Assembly: GCA_930990965.1 (NCBI GenBank)
Contig: CAKNRQ010000004.1
Location: 1 to 64,000, forward strand
Length of the DNA stretch: 64,000 nucleotides
Direction: 5' to 3'
Source of the DNA: an uncultured Clostridia bacterium
GTDB taxonomy: Bacteria; Bacillota; Clostridia; Oscillospirales; Oscillospiraceae
Numbering within the stretch: position 1 is the first letter of the stretch; every line of letters starts with the position of its first letter. Shown piece after piece: positions 51,401 through 59,095 of this stretch. The notes below the pieces were generated by a model. It was not told the DNA's origin and made no database searches. It saw nothing but the letters and a program-made list of their open reading frames with translations. The position numbers and the translations under genes were made by a program.

Positions 51401-52123
51401 CTCTTGCTTCGTGTTATTTACGTATACATCGAAGCTGCTCAGGTCTTCAACGTCCGCGTCGGCAATCAGCCAGACAGTGCCCTGCGTGGGCAGGGTATAA
51501 TAGCACACGTCCATATTGCGGTCAATCCTGTTCGCCTCACCGCCGTCGGACGAGGTGTAGAAGGCAAACTGCGGGGCCTCATACTTCAGGACGGATACCT
51601 GCCAATATACGGTGGCGGGCTCGCTTGTGCTGCCATCAGATACCGTGACATTCGCGCTGATAACAGCTTCGCCGGGGTTGCCACGGCGAGCGTAGAGCGC
51701 GCTGGCGGGGCCGTCCTGCTCTGTGACCAAGCCGCTGTCGGAAAAGCTGAAAATGCCGTCATCAGAGTGGATGGCCATGTTGTTTATCTGCACGGTGATG
51801 TCATTGGCGAGCTTGTACTCCCCATCACTTTCGTCCCAGAGAAATGCGCCTATATTGACGTCAAACAGGAGCTCAAAACCGGCGTTCGGGTCGGGGGTTT
51901 CATCGCCCTCCCGGCTCGGACCCTGTCCGTTGACGAACAGGCCGTATTCACCGTTGCTTCCTCCCAGGTAAAACGCGACGGTGTAGGTCGTATTACCTAT
52001 TTGAACCTGCGCTGCCTGGCTTTCATTTGGTACAGCGGTGGTTTCCTCGCTCGCTGCGGCGGGAACAATGGCCAGAGATACGGCCATGCAGAGAGCCAGG
52101 GCCAGACACAAGAGCTTCTTCAT
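48125..52123 (-). CDS. Large SLH-domain surface protein with internal repeats and beta-helix
   Basis: This 1332-residue exported protein has a signal peptide (MKKLLCLALALCMAVSLAIV), three tandem units of about 200 residues recognisable by FSFS-D-VLT followed by A-LY-R-G and a T-AD/TVDV strand (near residues 110-180, 340-410 and 610-690), a parallel beta-helix-like part (about 720-920), a DEP/PEEP-rich linker, and three SLH modules at the end (PFTDVAANSWYYDAVVYVYN and following). It is anchored to the wall by the SLH part and displays the rest. Ligand unknown. The start follows GGGGAGG. Its 3' end is identical to the next SLH gene. Confidence 0.9.
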   Translation of the reverse strand: MKKLLCLALALCMAVSLAIVPAAASEETTAVPNESQAAQVQIGNTTYTVAFYLGGSNGEYGLFVNGQGPSREGDETPDPNAGFELLFDVNIGAFLWDESDGEYKLANDITVQINNMAIHSDDGIFSFSDSGLVTEQDGPASALYARRGNPGEAVISANVTVSDGSTSEPATVYWQVSVLKYEAPQFAFYTSSDGGEANRIDRNMDVCYYTLPTQGTVWLIADADVEDLSSFDVYVNNTKQELTWQNNAAQITLPEPTPNQSYWVEANYGRQHTSFPLTSRPVSSAVEYNGYTVGFSSGGSRIFDNRNSLMNVSDKTAATDNFVEFTNGLEVVAQDDNGDEVRNVSIEVHGMSIRQISGEANSFSFSPDETVLTSNGDRATLYCRDGSAASAIVTADITIDGRPDVTVSLAVETRRTGLKFYTSGTLDADSYIPVNSFVSYYSLTNGELWLTSDQAFDFDQLELRVDGKEISYDEVDSKTVKITLAAPTDDYGYYLNVSTGSENVGISINKRPYGSCIRITSDGNDYIVGFGFDYGDDATIINEGNWEYANSTSESPDPENERYEFRDLTVNVGLKQYDAEGEAYYLVDRAGPLHVQVRSMEIRTLFGCDGYGETFSFSQDAGDAVLTTSSFTGNTAKVYVKRGYDATALAIATVDVYSGSQLIESGTVSVTLRIDRVLDTNYDRPADDTVEALNAAIADAAAQLPEDGRGTLNFFLNAEKYEGTIVLPEDLLDYGNYEINLIANNRTTIVGGIDLNGSAAVLDALDFVAPADSSGVSALSNGRAQANRCTFQGYDVAIDANRSTINPRYCVFADNGIAVRLNMYEQHNGSINPWEGNVFINNDTAVQALQLGGILSPYYFRIVDSNFVNNDVTFDVQCPGTIYFYRNYYGITLRNMTSAEILDAIKGSHQLLNAVINMPPIVKVAPGGETRVITNPRWIFPIFRYNDRNYPDLQDASALSSSGSGGAVLFSASADEQISTGEEENYLTIDWDLPTEIVNSESENLIIDASAFAEPTDTPRVIDVVDEGGKLLGTWNLGTEAHPHLTGDFDARITVTQDGSAVNVSVQADPTILAELKPTLTIPDATGGVQQGDTGVPSSESESGSSVSFVVSGNGDYVISPEIEETPATPEEPGGTDEPDTPDEPVNPGTPGRPSEPDAPDEPDTPDEPSEPFTDVAANSWYYDAVVYVYNNGLMDGVSSTQFNPNGAMTRAMVWAILARIDGETITGSNWVSEAQSWAVASGVSDGTDANGAVTREQLVTMLWRFAGEPETDATLSAWSDAASVSDWAEAAMAWAVDEGVITGVGASTIDPMGGAIRAQCATILMRSIDKI

Positions 52124-52140
52124 ACTTCAGTAAACCTCCC

Positions 52141-52199
52141 CAAATGCGCCTGTGCGCATTTGCCGTATATTGTATAATTCATGTTAACATCTGTCACAA
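52141..52199 (-). promoter_or_regulatory. Promoter and leader hairpin of the first SLH gene
   Basis: On the minus strand TTGTGA (52199-52194) and TATACA (52176-52171) are 17 bp apart. The leader then has CAAATGCGC-ACAG-GCGCATTTG (52162-52141), a hairpin ending directly at the GGGGAGG ribosome binding site. Confidence 0.6.
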
Positions 52200-52310
52200 A
52201 TACTGTCAAGGCGTGTGCGCACAATTATCCGCAGTTCTCTGCGCTCCGGGCCGCGGAAAGAGCCAAAACCGGACAAAATACGGTAGGTGGCGGTGTGCTT
52301 AGAGGCAGCA

Positions 52311-52340
52311 AAGCCGCCCGGGAATTGCCCCGGGCGGCTT
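52311..52340. terminator. Terminator after the second SLH gene
   Basis: AAGCCGCCCGGGAATTGCCCCGGGCGGCTT is a GC-rich hairpin with short T tracts on both sides. It is nearly the same as the hairpin after the first SLH gene. Confidence 0.8.
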
Positions 52341-52341
52341 T

Positions 52342-52708
52342 TATGGAGAATCGAAACTTAGATTTTGTCTATGCTGCGCATGAGTATCGTGGCGCACTGG
52401 GCGCGGATGGCGCCGCCCATCGGGTCGATGGTGCTTGCGCCCACGCCTGTGATGACGCCCTCGTCAACGGCCCAGGCCATGGCGGCCTCGGCCCAGTCGG
52501 AGACGCTTGCCGCGTCGCTCCACGCGCTCAGGGTGGCGTCAGTCTCGGGCTCGCCGGCGAAGCGCCAGAGCATGGTCACGAGCTGCTCACGGGTGACGGC
52601 GCCGTTGGCGTCAGTGCCGTCGGAGACGCCGGAGGCGACGGCCCAGCTCTGAGCCTCGCTCACCCAGTTGGAGCCGGTGATGGTCTCGCCGTCAATGCGG
52701 GCGAGGAT
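52342..52708. repeat. Duplicated block, copy B (3' end of the second SLH gene)
   Basis: Identical to 48109-48475 with a constant offset of 4233 bases; the first difference is G/A at 48476/52709. Beyond it the SLH codons diverge gradually. Confidence 0.93.
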
Positions 52709-55201
52709 AGCCCAGACCATTGCGCGGGTCATCTCTCCGTCGGGGTTGAAGAGCGTGTTGCTCACGCCGTCCATGAGGCCGTTGTTGTAGACGTAGACCA
52801 CCGCGTCATAGTACCAGGCGTTGGCCGCAACGTCGGTGAAGGGCAGGCCCTCACGCACGAAGGTTGCGTCAACGGTGACATCGCCCTCGGGCATCTTGAA
52901 GGTGTAGGTGGTGGCGTTCACGCGCGTGACGTCAACGCGGCCGTCGGGGCCGGTGACAGTCAGGCTGCCGAGCACGTAACCCTCATCGGGAGTGACGGTC
53001 ACAGTGATAGTAGCACCCGCACTTGCGTTGGAGAGGTTAGTGGAAACACTGCCGTTGCTGGTGTCGTCGATGTCGATGTCGTAAGCGTCGGGGATGTTAA
53101 CAGTACGCCAGACGGCAGAGAAAGTGTAGGTGTTGTTCACACAACCATCATTGCTGCCGATAGTTATTACAACACGGTTGGGGTTGCTATCATTGACAGT
53201 GGCGCGACCGTAATTCCAGCCAATAAAACGGGAGCTGTCACTCGGATCGGCAGGGGCTTTATAAATCAGTTGACCATTATTGGCCGAAACATATGTGGTG
53301 TAATACTCGGCACCGTTTACAGTATAGATAACGGTATAGATGTTTTCAGCAGAATCTTCATCTATGTAGATAGCCTGCTTGTCGCCAATCATGCTAATGC
53401 TGTTATCGCTGATATTTACGTTAGTTGTAGCGGGACCGACGGAGATACCGCTGCCATAAATCGGGTCATTGTAATCAGCATAGCAAATATCGTTAAGTAT
53501 GTTGCCGTCAATAACAAGATTGTCAACGGGATACCGCTCACCGCTTGCTATAATGATGCCGCCATATTTGGTTCCATCAATTACATTATTAGCAATGGTG
53601 ACATTGTCAAGAGAGTTAATAAATATGGCATACTTGAAATTGACGAAAGTACAATCGGTAATTTCTACAGAACTGTCAATGTCTGCGTAGACAGACAGAA
53701 TGCCGATTTCCTCGTTGATGGTATCGATAGTTTGGGCACCTATGAAGTTGACATTCTGTATTCTCGTTACTTCGCTTCTTGTGCCGTCAAAGCCATAGTA
53801 GAAATATATGGCCGCGCAATCACGTGTACTGGTGGTGTAGTTTATTGTGAAATTGCGGAATGTGCTGCCTTCGCTGCCACCTACAAGGGTGAACAGGCTG
53901 GAGGTGCCGGAACCGGTAACAGTGATTCCGCTGTTCGCGCCTTCGATGGTAACACGCTTGTTAAGAGTGATGTGCTCATCGTCAGCAATGGTGAAATTCT
54001 TCGTCAGGACGATGGTGTCACCGTCGTTAGCGGCGTCAACGGCGGCCTGAAGTGTGAGATATCCGATGTTTCCGATGGTAGCCACGGAGGCATCGTCTAC
54101 TACAATACTACCATCAGCAGCCTGCTCCATGCCATCAGGGACATACTCGGAGACATCTTGTTTATTACCAGCAGAGTCGACAAACGTGCCGCCGGTGATG
54201 GAGATGTCGAAGGCGTCAGCACTCTGCTGCTGGCCCTTAACAAATGTGCCAGTGACAACAGTTTCGCTTCCGGAAATATCAATAATAGCATCGTAAGATT
54301 CATTGGAGTCAACATATACTGCTGGATAGCCATTCACACCGGTTATTTTGGTGTTGACTATGGTGACATCTGCATCATCCGCGTATGTAGTAGTAGTACC
54401 GTTGACATAGTTGCCAATAGTTATAGCGGCTGCCGGGACTTCGTCTCCTGACCCCCAGTTGCTGCTAGTATACATGCCACCACCATATTGACCGGTGGTT
54501 TCAATTTCGCAATTCGTTATTGTAGCTGTACCGGCACGAACAATGACACCTTGGCGAGTACCTTTTACAGTGCAGCCATTCATATCCAGCGTGCCCTCGA
54601 CATTAATCATAACAGGGCAACTGTCATAAGGATATGTGCTGTTATATCCATATTCGCTTTTAAAGGTTGAATTAGTAAGCGTGATTTTTACACCGTAGTT
54701 TTCAACTTTAGCAGCGTTGGTGGCGACAGCATAAACGCCGCATTTAACAGTGGAGTCTATTACTGTGACACTTGCAGCATCACCGCGGGGATACAGTGCG
54801 CTGCCGTTGGTGTCGAGCTCAACACCATTTAAGGTAACAGAGCTATTGGATTCAACGGCGATAAAAGCGTTTGTCCCCCATCCTCTGTTGTCATTACCCA
54901 TTTGAGGTGCGCTGATTTGGCCGTTGCTGAAAGTCAAGCTGGCGCCGCTCGTCAGTGTTATGCTGTTAGTTCCATTTACAGTAAGAGTGTGGTTATTCAG
55001 ATTCACAGTTACCTGAGCAGCCTCGGGCACTGTAAGAGATGCTAGCGTTACATTCTCATTCAGTATGTAATTTCCGGTTTGCAACTGAGTCGTCTCGGCT
55101 GTTATTGCAGTGGGCGTTTCACCCGCTGCAAACGCAGACACCGTACTTAGTGACGCTATCATTAGCACCGCTAACAGTACGGCAAAGAGCCGTTTCTTCA
55201 T
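52358..55201 (-). CDS. SLH-domain surface protein with beta-helix passenger
   Basis: This 947-residue exported protein has a signal peptide (MKKRLFAVLLAVLMIASLST), a long parallel beta-helix-like passenger (about 60-640, with many Asn/Thr/Val turns such as VTIANNVIDGTKYGGIIIAS and VNISDNSISMIGDKQAIYI), a region resembling InlB-type and bacterial repeat domains (about 640-790, ITVTVTPDEGYVLGSLTVTG), and three SLH modules. The ATG at 55201 follows AGGAGG; the TTG at 55219 overlaps that site. The passenger is AT-richer than the SLH part, which suggests a separate origin. Probably a wall-anchored adhesin or glycan-binding protein. Confidence 0.9.
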   Translation of the reverse strand: MKKRLFAVLLAVLMIASLSTVSAFAAGETPTAITAETTQLQTGNYILNENVTLASLTVPEAAQVTVNLNNHTLTVNGTNSITLTSGASLTFSNGQISAPQMGNDNRGWGTNAFIAVESNSSVTLNGVELDTNGSALYPRGDAASVTVIDSTVKCGVYAVATNAAKVENYGVKITLTNSTFKSEYGYNSTYPYDSCPVMINVEGTLDMNGCTVKGTRQGVIVRAGTATITNCEIETTGQYGGGMYTSSNWGSGDEVPAAAITIGNYVNGTTTTYADDADVTIVNTKITGVNGYPAVYVDSNESYDAIIDISGSETVVTGTFVKGQQQSADAFDISITGGTFVDSAGNKQDVSEYVPDGMEQAADGSIVVDDASVATIGNIGYLTLQAAVDAANDGDTIVLTKNFTIADDEHITLNKRVTIEGANSGITVTGSGTSSLFTLVGGSEGSTFRNFTINYTTSTRDCAAIYFYYGFDGTRSEVTRIQNVNFIGAQTIDTINEEIGILSVYADIDSSVEITDCTFVNFKYAIFINSLDNVTIANNVIDGTKYGGIIIASGERYPVDNLVIDGNILNDICYADYNDPIYGSGISVGPATTNVNISDNSISMIGDKQAIYIDEDSAENIYTVIYTVNGAEYYTTYVSANNGQLIYKAPADPSDSSRFIGWNYGRATVNDSNPNRVVITIGSNDGCVNNTYTFSAVWRTVNIPDAYDIDIDDTSNGSVSTNLSNASAGATITVTVTPDEGYVLGSLTVTGPDGRVDVTRVNATTYTFKMPEGDVTVDATFVREGLPFTDVAANAWYYDAVVYVYNNGLMDGVSNTLFNPDGEMTRAMVWAILARIDGETITGSNWVSEAQSWAVASGVSDGTDANGAVTREQLVTMLWRFAGEPETDATLSAWSDAASVSDWAEAAMAWAVDEGVITGVGASTIDPMGGAIRAQCATILMRSIDKI

Positions 55202-55231
55202 GTTTGGTTTCCTCCTCAAAATGTTTATGGC

Positions 55232-55274
55232 GTCGTGACGGTACCGTCACGACATGAGGGGTATACCCCTCATG
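55232..55274 (-). promoter_or_regulatory. Twin 22-bp perfect palindromes in the leader of the second SLH gene
   Basis: GTCGTGACGGTACCGTCACGAC (in two halves around 55242/55243) and CATGAGGGGTA/TACCCCTCATG (55253-55274) are each perfect 22-bp palindromes sharing base 55253. They lie between the promoters and the ribosome binding site, so they would be two consecutive hairpins in the mRNA or operators for a DNA-binding dimer. Confidence 0.75.
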
Positions 55275-55291
55275 TTATATGGATTTAGTTA

Positions 55292-55320
55292 ATACTACTA
55301 TTTTGCCTAAAGAATGTCAA
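55292..55320 (-). promoter_or_regulatory. Proximal promoter of the second SLH gene
   Basis: On the minus strand TTGACA (55320-55315) and TAGTAT (55297-55292) are 17 bp apart. Confidence 0.65.
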
Positions 55321-55382
55321 GGATGAATTCGTAAAAATTCTGAAAGCAATCTAAATGTTGTGGCATTCAGGCCCTGGAAAGC

Positions 55383-55411
55383 ATTATAACCCAATTAAGC
55401 ATGCTTGTCAA
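55383..55411 (-). promoter_or_regulatory. Distal consensus promoter of the second SLH gene
   Basis: On the minus strand TTGACA (55411-55406) and TATAAT (55388-55383) are 17 bp apart, a full sigma-A consensus. The gap to the divergent XRE-type gene also holds the dyad ACTCA-TT-TGAGT (55433-55444), a possible operator. Confidence 0.75.
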
Positions 55412-55471
55412 TACATATGAGGTATATTTGCAACTCATTTGAGTACTATAATAAACACAGGTGATGACTAT

Positions 55472-55774
55472 ATGGATACACACGCGCGGCTGAGGCAGCT
55501 TATGGCCGAGCGCGGCTGGACAGAATACAGGCTGGCAAAAGAGAGCGGGCTTTCGCAGTCAACCATATCAAACCTATTTGCCCGCAATAATTACCCTAGT
55601 ATTCCCACTCTCGAAATTATCTGCCGGGCTTTCGGCATAACCCTGGCGCAATTTTTTGCCGACGGGAATTTTGTGGAGCTCACGGAGGAACAGTACGGCT
55701 TTTTTCAGCGCTGGGCGGCCCTGAAACCTGAGCAAAAGGCGCTGATTGACGAACTTATAGGTCAGTTCAAGTGA
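55472..55774 (+). CDS. XRE family transcriptional regulator
   Basis: This 100-residue protein has a Cro/CI-type helix-turn-helix (LMAERGWTEYRLAKESGLSQ, then STISNLFARNNYPSIPTLEI) and a short helical tail. The ATG at 55472 follows AGGTGATG; an in-frame TTG at 55439 lies within the promoter. It diverges from the second SLH gene and may regulate it. Confidence 0.88.
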   Translation: MDTHARLRQLMAERGWTEYRLAKESGLSQSTISNLFARNNYPSIPTLEIICRAFGITLAQFFADGNFVELTEEQYGFFQRWAALKPEQKALIDELIGQFK

Positions 55775-55822
55775 AAAACCTGGCCTTACATATTATTATA
55801 TGCAACCGCACATACTGCCCAC

Positions 55823-56656
55823 ATGAGAACTAAGTGGGCAGTATTTTTAATATTCTGCGCCTATGTCATGACGCTGGCGGCTCTGGCGCTGCCGGGGCGG
55901 GCAGAGGACGAGAAAGTCCGTCTGCCGGTCATCATGTACCACCACGTGTGCGCAGATCCGGCGCGCGCGGGCGACTACGTCGTGACGCCGGAGACGTTCG
56001 AGAACGACCTCAAATATTTGCAGGAGCAGGGTTACACCGCGATAAGCGTAGCTGAGCTGCTGGCCTGGTCGCGCGGCGAGGGAGAGCTGCCGGAAAAGCC
56101 GGTGATGCTCACCTTCGACGACGCGCAGGACAGCTTCAGGGTCTACGCCCTGCCGCTGCTGGAGAAGTACGGCATGTGCGCCGTGGTAGCCGTCGTGGGC
56201 GACTATGCCGACGAGTACACCGCGAGCGGGGACACGAACGTAAATTACGCCTATATGAGCTGGGACGCCATCGGCGAGATCGCCGCTTCGGGTAGGGTGG
56301 AGATAGCTTCGCACACCCAGAGCATGCATTCACCCTCCGGTGCGCGGCGCGGCTGCCAGATAAACCCCGGCGAGGACGAGGCGAGCTACACGCAGACCTT
56401 CGGCGCGGACCTGGAGAGCGTCGAGTCCTCGATAGTGCGTGCGACGGGGAAGTCCAGCGCGGCTTTCGCCTACCCATTTGGCTTTACTTGCGCCGAGGCC
56501 GAGCGCGTGCTTGTTTCTCACGGCTTCTCCGTGGCCTTCACCTGCACAGAGCGCGTGAACGTGCTCTCACACGAGCCGATGGAGTTGCTGCGTCTGGGAC
56601 GCTTCAACAGGCGCTCCGGGCCGTCGAGCGCAGAATTTTTTGGCGCCGTCCTTTAA
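55823..56656 (+). CDS. Secreted polysaccharide deacetylase (CE4) family protein
   Basis: This 277-residue protein has an N-terminal signal or anchor (WAVFLIFCAYVMTLAALAL) and a NodB-type domain: LPVIMYHHV, PVMLTFDDAQDSF, the metal-site region VEIASHTQSMHSP and FAYPFGFTCAEAE. The family usually has TFDDG; here the Gly is Ala. It may remove N-acetyl groups from peptidoglycan or a surface glycan, or be altered in activity. The gene lies 48 bases after the XRE gene. Confidence 0.87.
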   Translation: MRTKWAVFLIFCAYVMTLAALALPGRAEDEKVRLPVIMYHHVCADPARAGDYVVTPETFENDLKYLQEQGYTAISVAELLAWSRGEGELPEKPVMLTFDDAQDSFRVYALPLLEKYGMCAVVAVVGDYADEYTASGDTNVNYAYMSWDAIGEIAASGRVEIASHTQSMHSPSGARRGCQINPGEDEASYTQTFGADLESVESSIVRATGKSSAAFAYPFGFTCAEAERVLVSHGFSVAFTCTERVNVLSHEPMELLRLGRFNRRSGPSSAEFFGAVL

Positions 56657-56673
56657 AGGGCGGCGCTTTGCGT

Positions 56674-56702
56674 TTGACTATTTGCCTCCTGCGTGTTAAA
56701 CT
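56674..56702 (+). promoter_or_regulatory. Promoter of hypB
   Basis: TTGACT (56674-56679) and TAAACT (56697-56702) are 17 bp apart, 95 bp before the start codon. Confidence 0.55.
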
Positions 56703-56797
56703 ACAAGCAATGTATTTTGCATTTTAACCAATCTGCTGCGGCGTATGAACCGGCAAATTGGCAAAACACTCAGGTCAGACCAGGAGGTGGCCATAAA

Positions 56798-57463
56798 ATG
56801 CTCAAAACCATAGATGTCAAGCTCAGCGTGTTCGAGAGCAACGACCGCGAGGCCGACAAGCTCCGCGAAGAGCTCAAAAGTAAGGGGCTTTTTCTGCTGA
56901 ATCTCATGAGCTCGCCTGGCAGTGGCAAGACCACGACGCTTGTAAAGACGCTCGAGGCGCTGCGCGGAGAGTACCGTATCGGTGTGATGGAAGCGGACAT
57001 AGACTCCGACGTGGACGCGCATACGGTGGAGAAAGCCGGCGCCAAGGCCATACAGCTTCACACCGGCGGCATGTGCCATCTCACGGCCGACATGACCCGT
57101 CAGGGCCTCGAGGCGTTGGGCACTGAGGACATAGATTTCGCCATACTGGAAAACGTGGGCAACCTCGTCTGCCCGGCCGAGTTTGACACAGGCGCTGTGA
57201 AGAACGCGATGATACTCTCCGTGCCCGAAGGCGACGACAAACCGCTCAAGTACCCGCTGATGTTCGAGGTCTGCGACGTGCTGCTCGTGAACAAGATAGA
57301 CGTGCTGCCGTACTTCGACTTCGACCTGGACGCCGTGCGCGAGCGCGCTAAAAAGCGCAACCCGAAGATAGAGATAATCCCCATCAGTGCCCGCACCGGC
57401 GAGGGCATAGACCAGTGGTGCGACTATCTGCGGCGCGAAATAGCCGCCTGGAAACAGAGCTGA
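56798..57463 (+). CDS. hypB: Hydrogenase nickel incorporation GTPase HypB
   Basis: This 221-residue GTPase helps load nickel into NiFe hydrogenase. It has the P-loop LMSSPGSGKTTTL, ADIDSDVDAHTVEKAG (switch I), the metal site HTGGMCHLTADM, ENVGNLVCPAEFD and LLVNKIDVLPY (NKxD). No N-terminal His-rich stretch is present. The ATG at 56798 follows AGGAGG; the earlier in-frame opening from 56693 overlaps the promoter. No hypA or hydrogenase gene lies in the window. Confidence 0.94.
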   Translation: MLKTIDVKLSVFESNDREADKLREELKSKGLFLLNLMSSPGSGKTTTLVKTLEALRGEYRIGVMEADIDSDVDAHTVEKAGAKAIQLHTGGMCHLTADMTRQGLEALGTEDIDFAILENVGNLVCPAEFDTGAVKNAMILSVPEGDDKPLKYPLMFEVCDVLLVNKIDVLPYFDFDLDAVRERAKKRNPKIEIIPISARTGEGIDQWCDYLRREIAAWKQS

Positions 57464-57474
57464 ATACGAAAACA

Positions 57475-57505
57475 GCGGGGTCCAAAAGGACCCCGCTTCT
57501 ATATT
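57475..57505 (+). terminator. Terminator after hypB
   Basis: AGCGGGGTCC-AAAA-GGACCCCGCT is followed by TCTATATT. The same stem recurs at 57734-57757. Confidence 0.8.
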
Positions 57506-57523
57506 GCAAAAAGCCTCGCAGAG

Positions 57524-57726
57524 TTTCGCGTCCTACGGGCGCGAAAGGGACTTTAATCATTTTCGGTGGCGGCGTGTACGTCACCGAAAATACATTCCGC
57601 GGAGCGAGCGTCGAATTGGCCACCAAAGGTGGACAACCGAGGCGCAGAGCGCAGCGCCGGTTTCCATCGGCCGCTTTGCGGCCGGGGAATAGCTTGCCCG
57701 AAAAGACCGTTAGAGTCTTTCCGGGC
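57524..57726. other. Non-coding stretch with a chain of hairpins
   Basis: Successive stems are TTTCGCG/CGCGAAA (57524-57546), ATTTTCGGTG/CACCGAAAAT (57559-57591), CCACC/GGTGG (around 57619-57632), CGGCCGC/GCGGCCG (57668-57684) and GCCCGAAAAGAC/GTCTTTCCGGGC (57696-57726). No open frame with coding character is present. It may be a mobile structured element or an unknown RNA. Confidence 0.5.
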
Positions 57727-57733
57727 AGTCTAA

Positions 57734-57762
57734 AGCGGGGCCCGCATGGACCCCGCTTTTCA
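57734..57762. terminator. Terminator-like hairpin after the ClC gene
   Basis: AGCGGGGCCC-GCAT-GGACCCCGCT has one C-A mismatch and ends in TTTT on the plus strand. It shares its stem with the hypB terminator. Confidence 0.7.
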
Positions 57763-59013
57763 TTTTGCGTGTATGTCGATAAACTCGGCTTTGAGCTTGG
57801 AGTAGACTATTTTCTGGCTGCGGTAGAGCCCGGTGTAGCCGGAGAGCATGTAGGCGATGGCTATGGCGACGGCGAAGTACACCGCGCCGTCCGCACCGAA
57901 GAGCTCTATGGCGAGTATGACCGAGGCCACGGGGCAGTTCACTGCGCCGCAGAAGAGCGACGCAAGGCCGATGGCGGCGGCGAAACCCTCCGGTATGCCG
58001 AGCAGCGCGCCGGCTGTGCAGCCGAGCGTTGCGCCGATGAAAAAGGTAGGGACCATCTCGCCGCCCTTGAATCCGCAGGAGAGCGTCACGGCCGTGAATA
58101 GCAGCTTGAGCGCGAAGGCCTCGGGCCGCGCCTCGCCCTGTTCTATGGCGGCGGCTATGATGTCCGTGCCCGCGCCGTTGTAGTCCGTCGTGCCCACGAG
58201 GTATGTGAGCGCAATCACGGCCAGGCCGCCCGCGGCGGCGCGGAGCATGCCGTTGGGTATGAGCCGATGCATGAGCTTTTCGCTGCCGTGCATTACGAGG
58301 CAGAGTGTGACGCTCATCAGGGCGCAGATGAGGCCCAGCACGGCCACGCGCCATAGCAGGTCGGGCGTGAGCGCAGGGGCGATGACGTCAAAGCGCGTGG
58401 GCGCTATGTTGAAGAGCTGGGTGACGCCATAGGCCGTGAGCGCGCTGGCGAGGCAGGGGACCAGTCCGGCGTAGTATATCTCGCCTACGCTTATGACTTC
58501 CAGCGCGAAAATGGTCGCGGTGAGCGGCGTGCCGAAGAGCGCCGAGAAGAGTCCGCTCATGCCGCAGAGCGTGGCCAGACGCCGGTCCTTGTCGTCGAGG
58601 CGAAAGAGCCGGGCTATGTTCTGGCCCAGCGAACCCCCTATTTGCAGCGCCGCGCCCTCGCGCCCCGCGCTGCCGCCGAACAGATGCGTCGCCGCAGTGG
58701 AGACGAAGATCACCGGCACGAGCAGGATTGAGACGCGGCGTCCCTCGTGTATGGCGTCGATGATGGCGTCGGTACCGAGGCCGTCGAGCTTTGTGAGCTT
58801 GTAGAGCAGCGCTATGCCCACGCCCGCGACGGGCAGCAGCCAGAGCAGCCAGGGGTGCAGCGCGCGCAGGTTTGTGGCCGAGGCCACGCTCGCATAGAAC
58901 GCCGAGCCAACCAGTCCGCAGACGAGGCCCATGACCGCAGCCACGGCCAGCCATTTGCAGAAGGCACGCACAAAGCCCAGCGCGTATTGCGTTTGAAAGT
59001 TGAAGCGCTTCAA
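57760..59013 (-). CDS. ClC-type chloride channel or transporter
   Basis: This 417-residue membrane protein shows the ClC signatures GGSAGREGAALQIGG (usual GxxxGREGP-type helix N with A for P), GMSGLFSALFGTPLTATIFALE, and GFKGGEMVPTFFIGATLGC. It probably exchanges chloride or fluoride for protons or conducts anions. The start is taken as TTG at 59013 after AGGGG, as the more upstream in-frame codons lie in poorly coding sequence. It overlaps nothing and is the last gene before the paralogue operon, on the same strand. Confidence 0.9.
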   Translation of the reverse strand: MKRFNFQTQYALGFVRAFCKWLAVAAVMGLVCGLVGSAFYASVASATNLRALHPWLLWLLPVAGVGIALLYKLTKLDGLGTDAIIDAIHEGRRVSILLVPVIFVSTAATHLFGGSAGREGAALQIGGSLGQNIARLFRLDDKDRRLATLCGMSGLFSALFGTPLTATIFALEVISVGEIYYAGLVPCLASALTAYGVTQLFNIAPTRFDVIAPALTPDLLWRVAVLGLICALMSVTLCLVMHGSEKLMHRLIPNGMLRAAAGGLAVIALTYLVGTTDYNGAGTDIIAAAIEQGEARPEAFALKLLFTAVTLSCGFKGGEMVPTFFIGATLGCTAGALLGIPEGFAAAIGLASLFCGAVNCPVASVILAIELFGADGAVYFAVAIAIAYMLSGYTGLYRSQKIVYSKLKAEFIDIHAK

Positions 59014-59095
59014 TGTCTCACCCCTGTAGGTTGGGATTTGGAACGAAAACACCAGAATTCTATCACAGGGGCGCGCACTTTTCAAGCTCGACGCG

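Noticed and set aside
50336..54451. Long plus-strand open frames of 613 and 756 codons opposite the two SLH genes
   Set aside because: They are rich in Val, Asp and Gly, have no family motifs, one spans the gap between both genes, and the minus-strand genes have signal peptides, ribosome binding sites and SLH modules.
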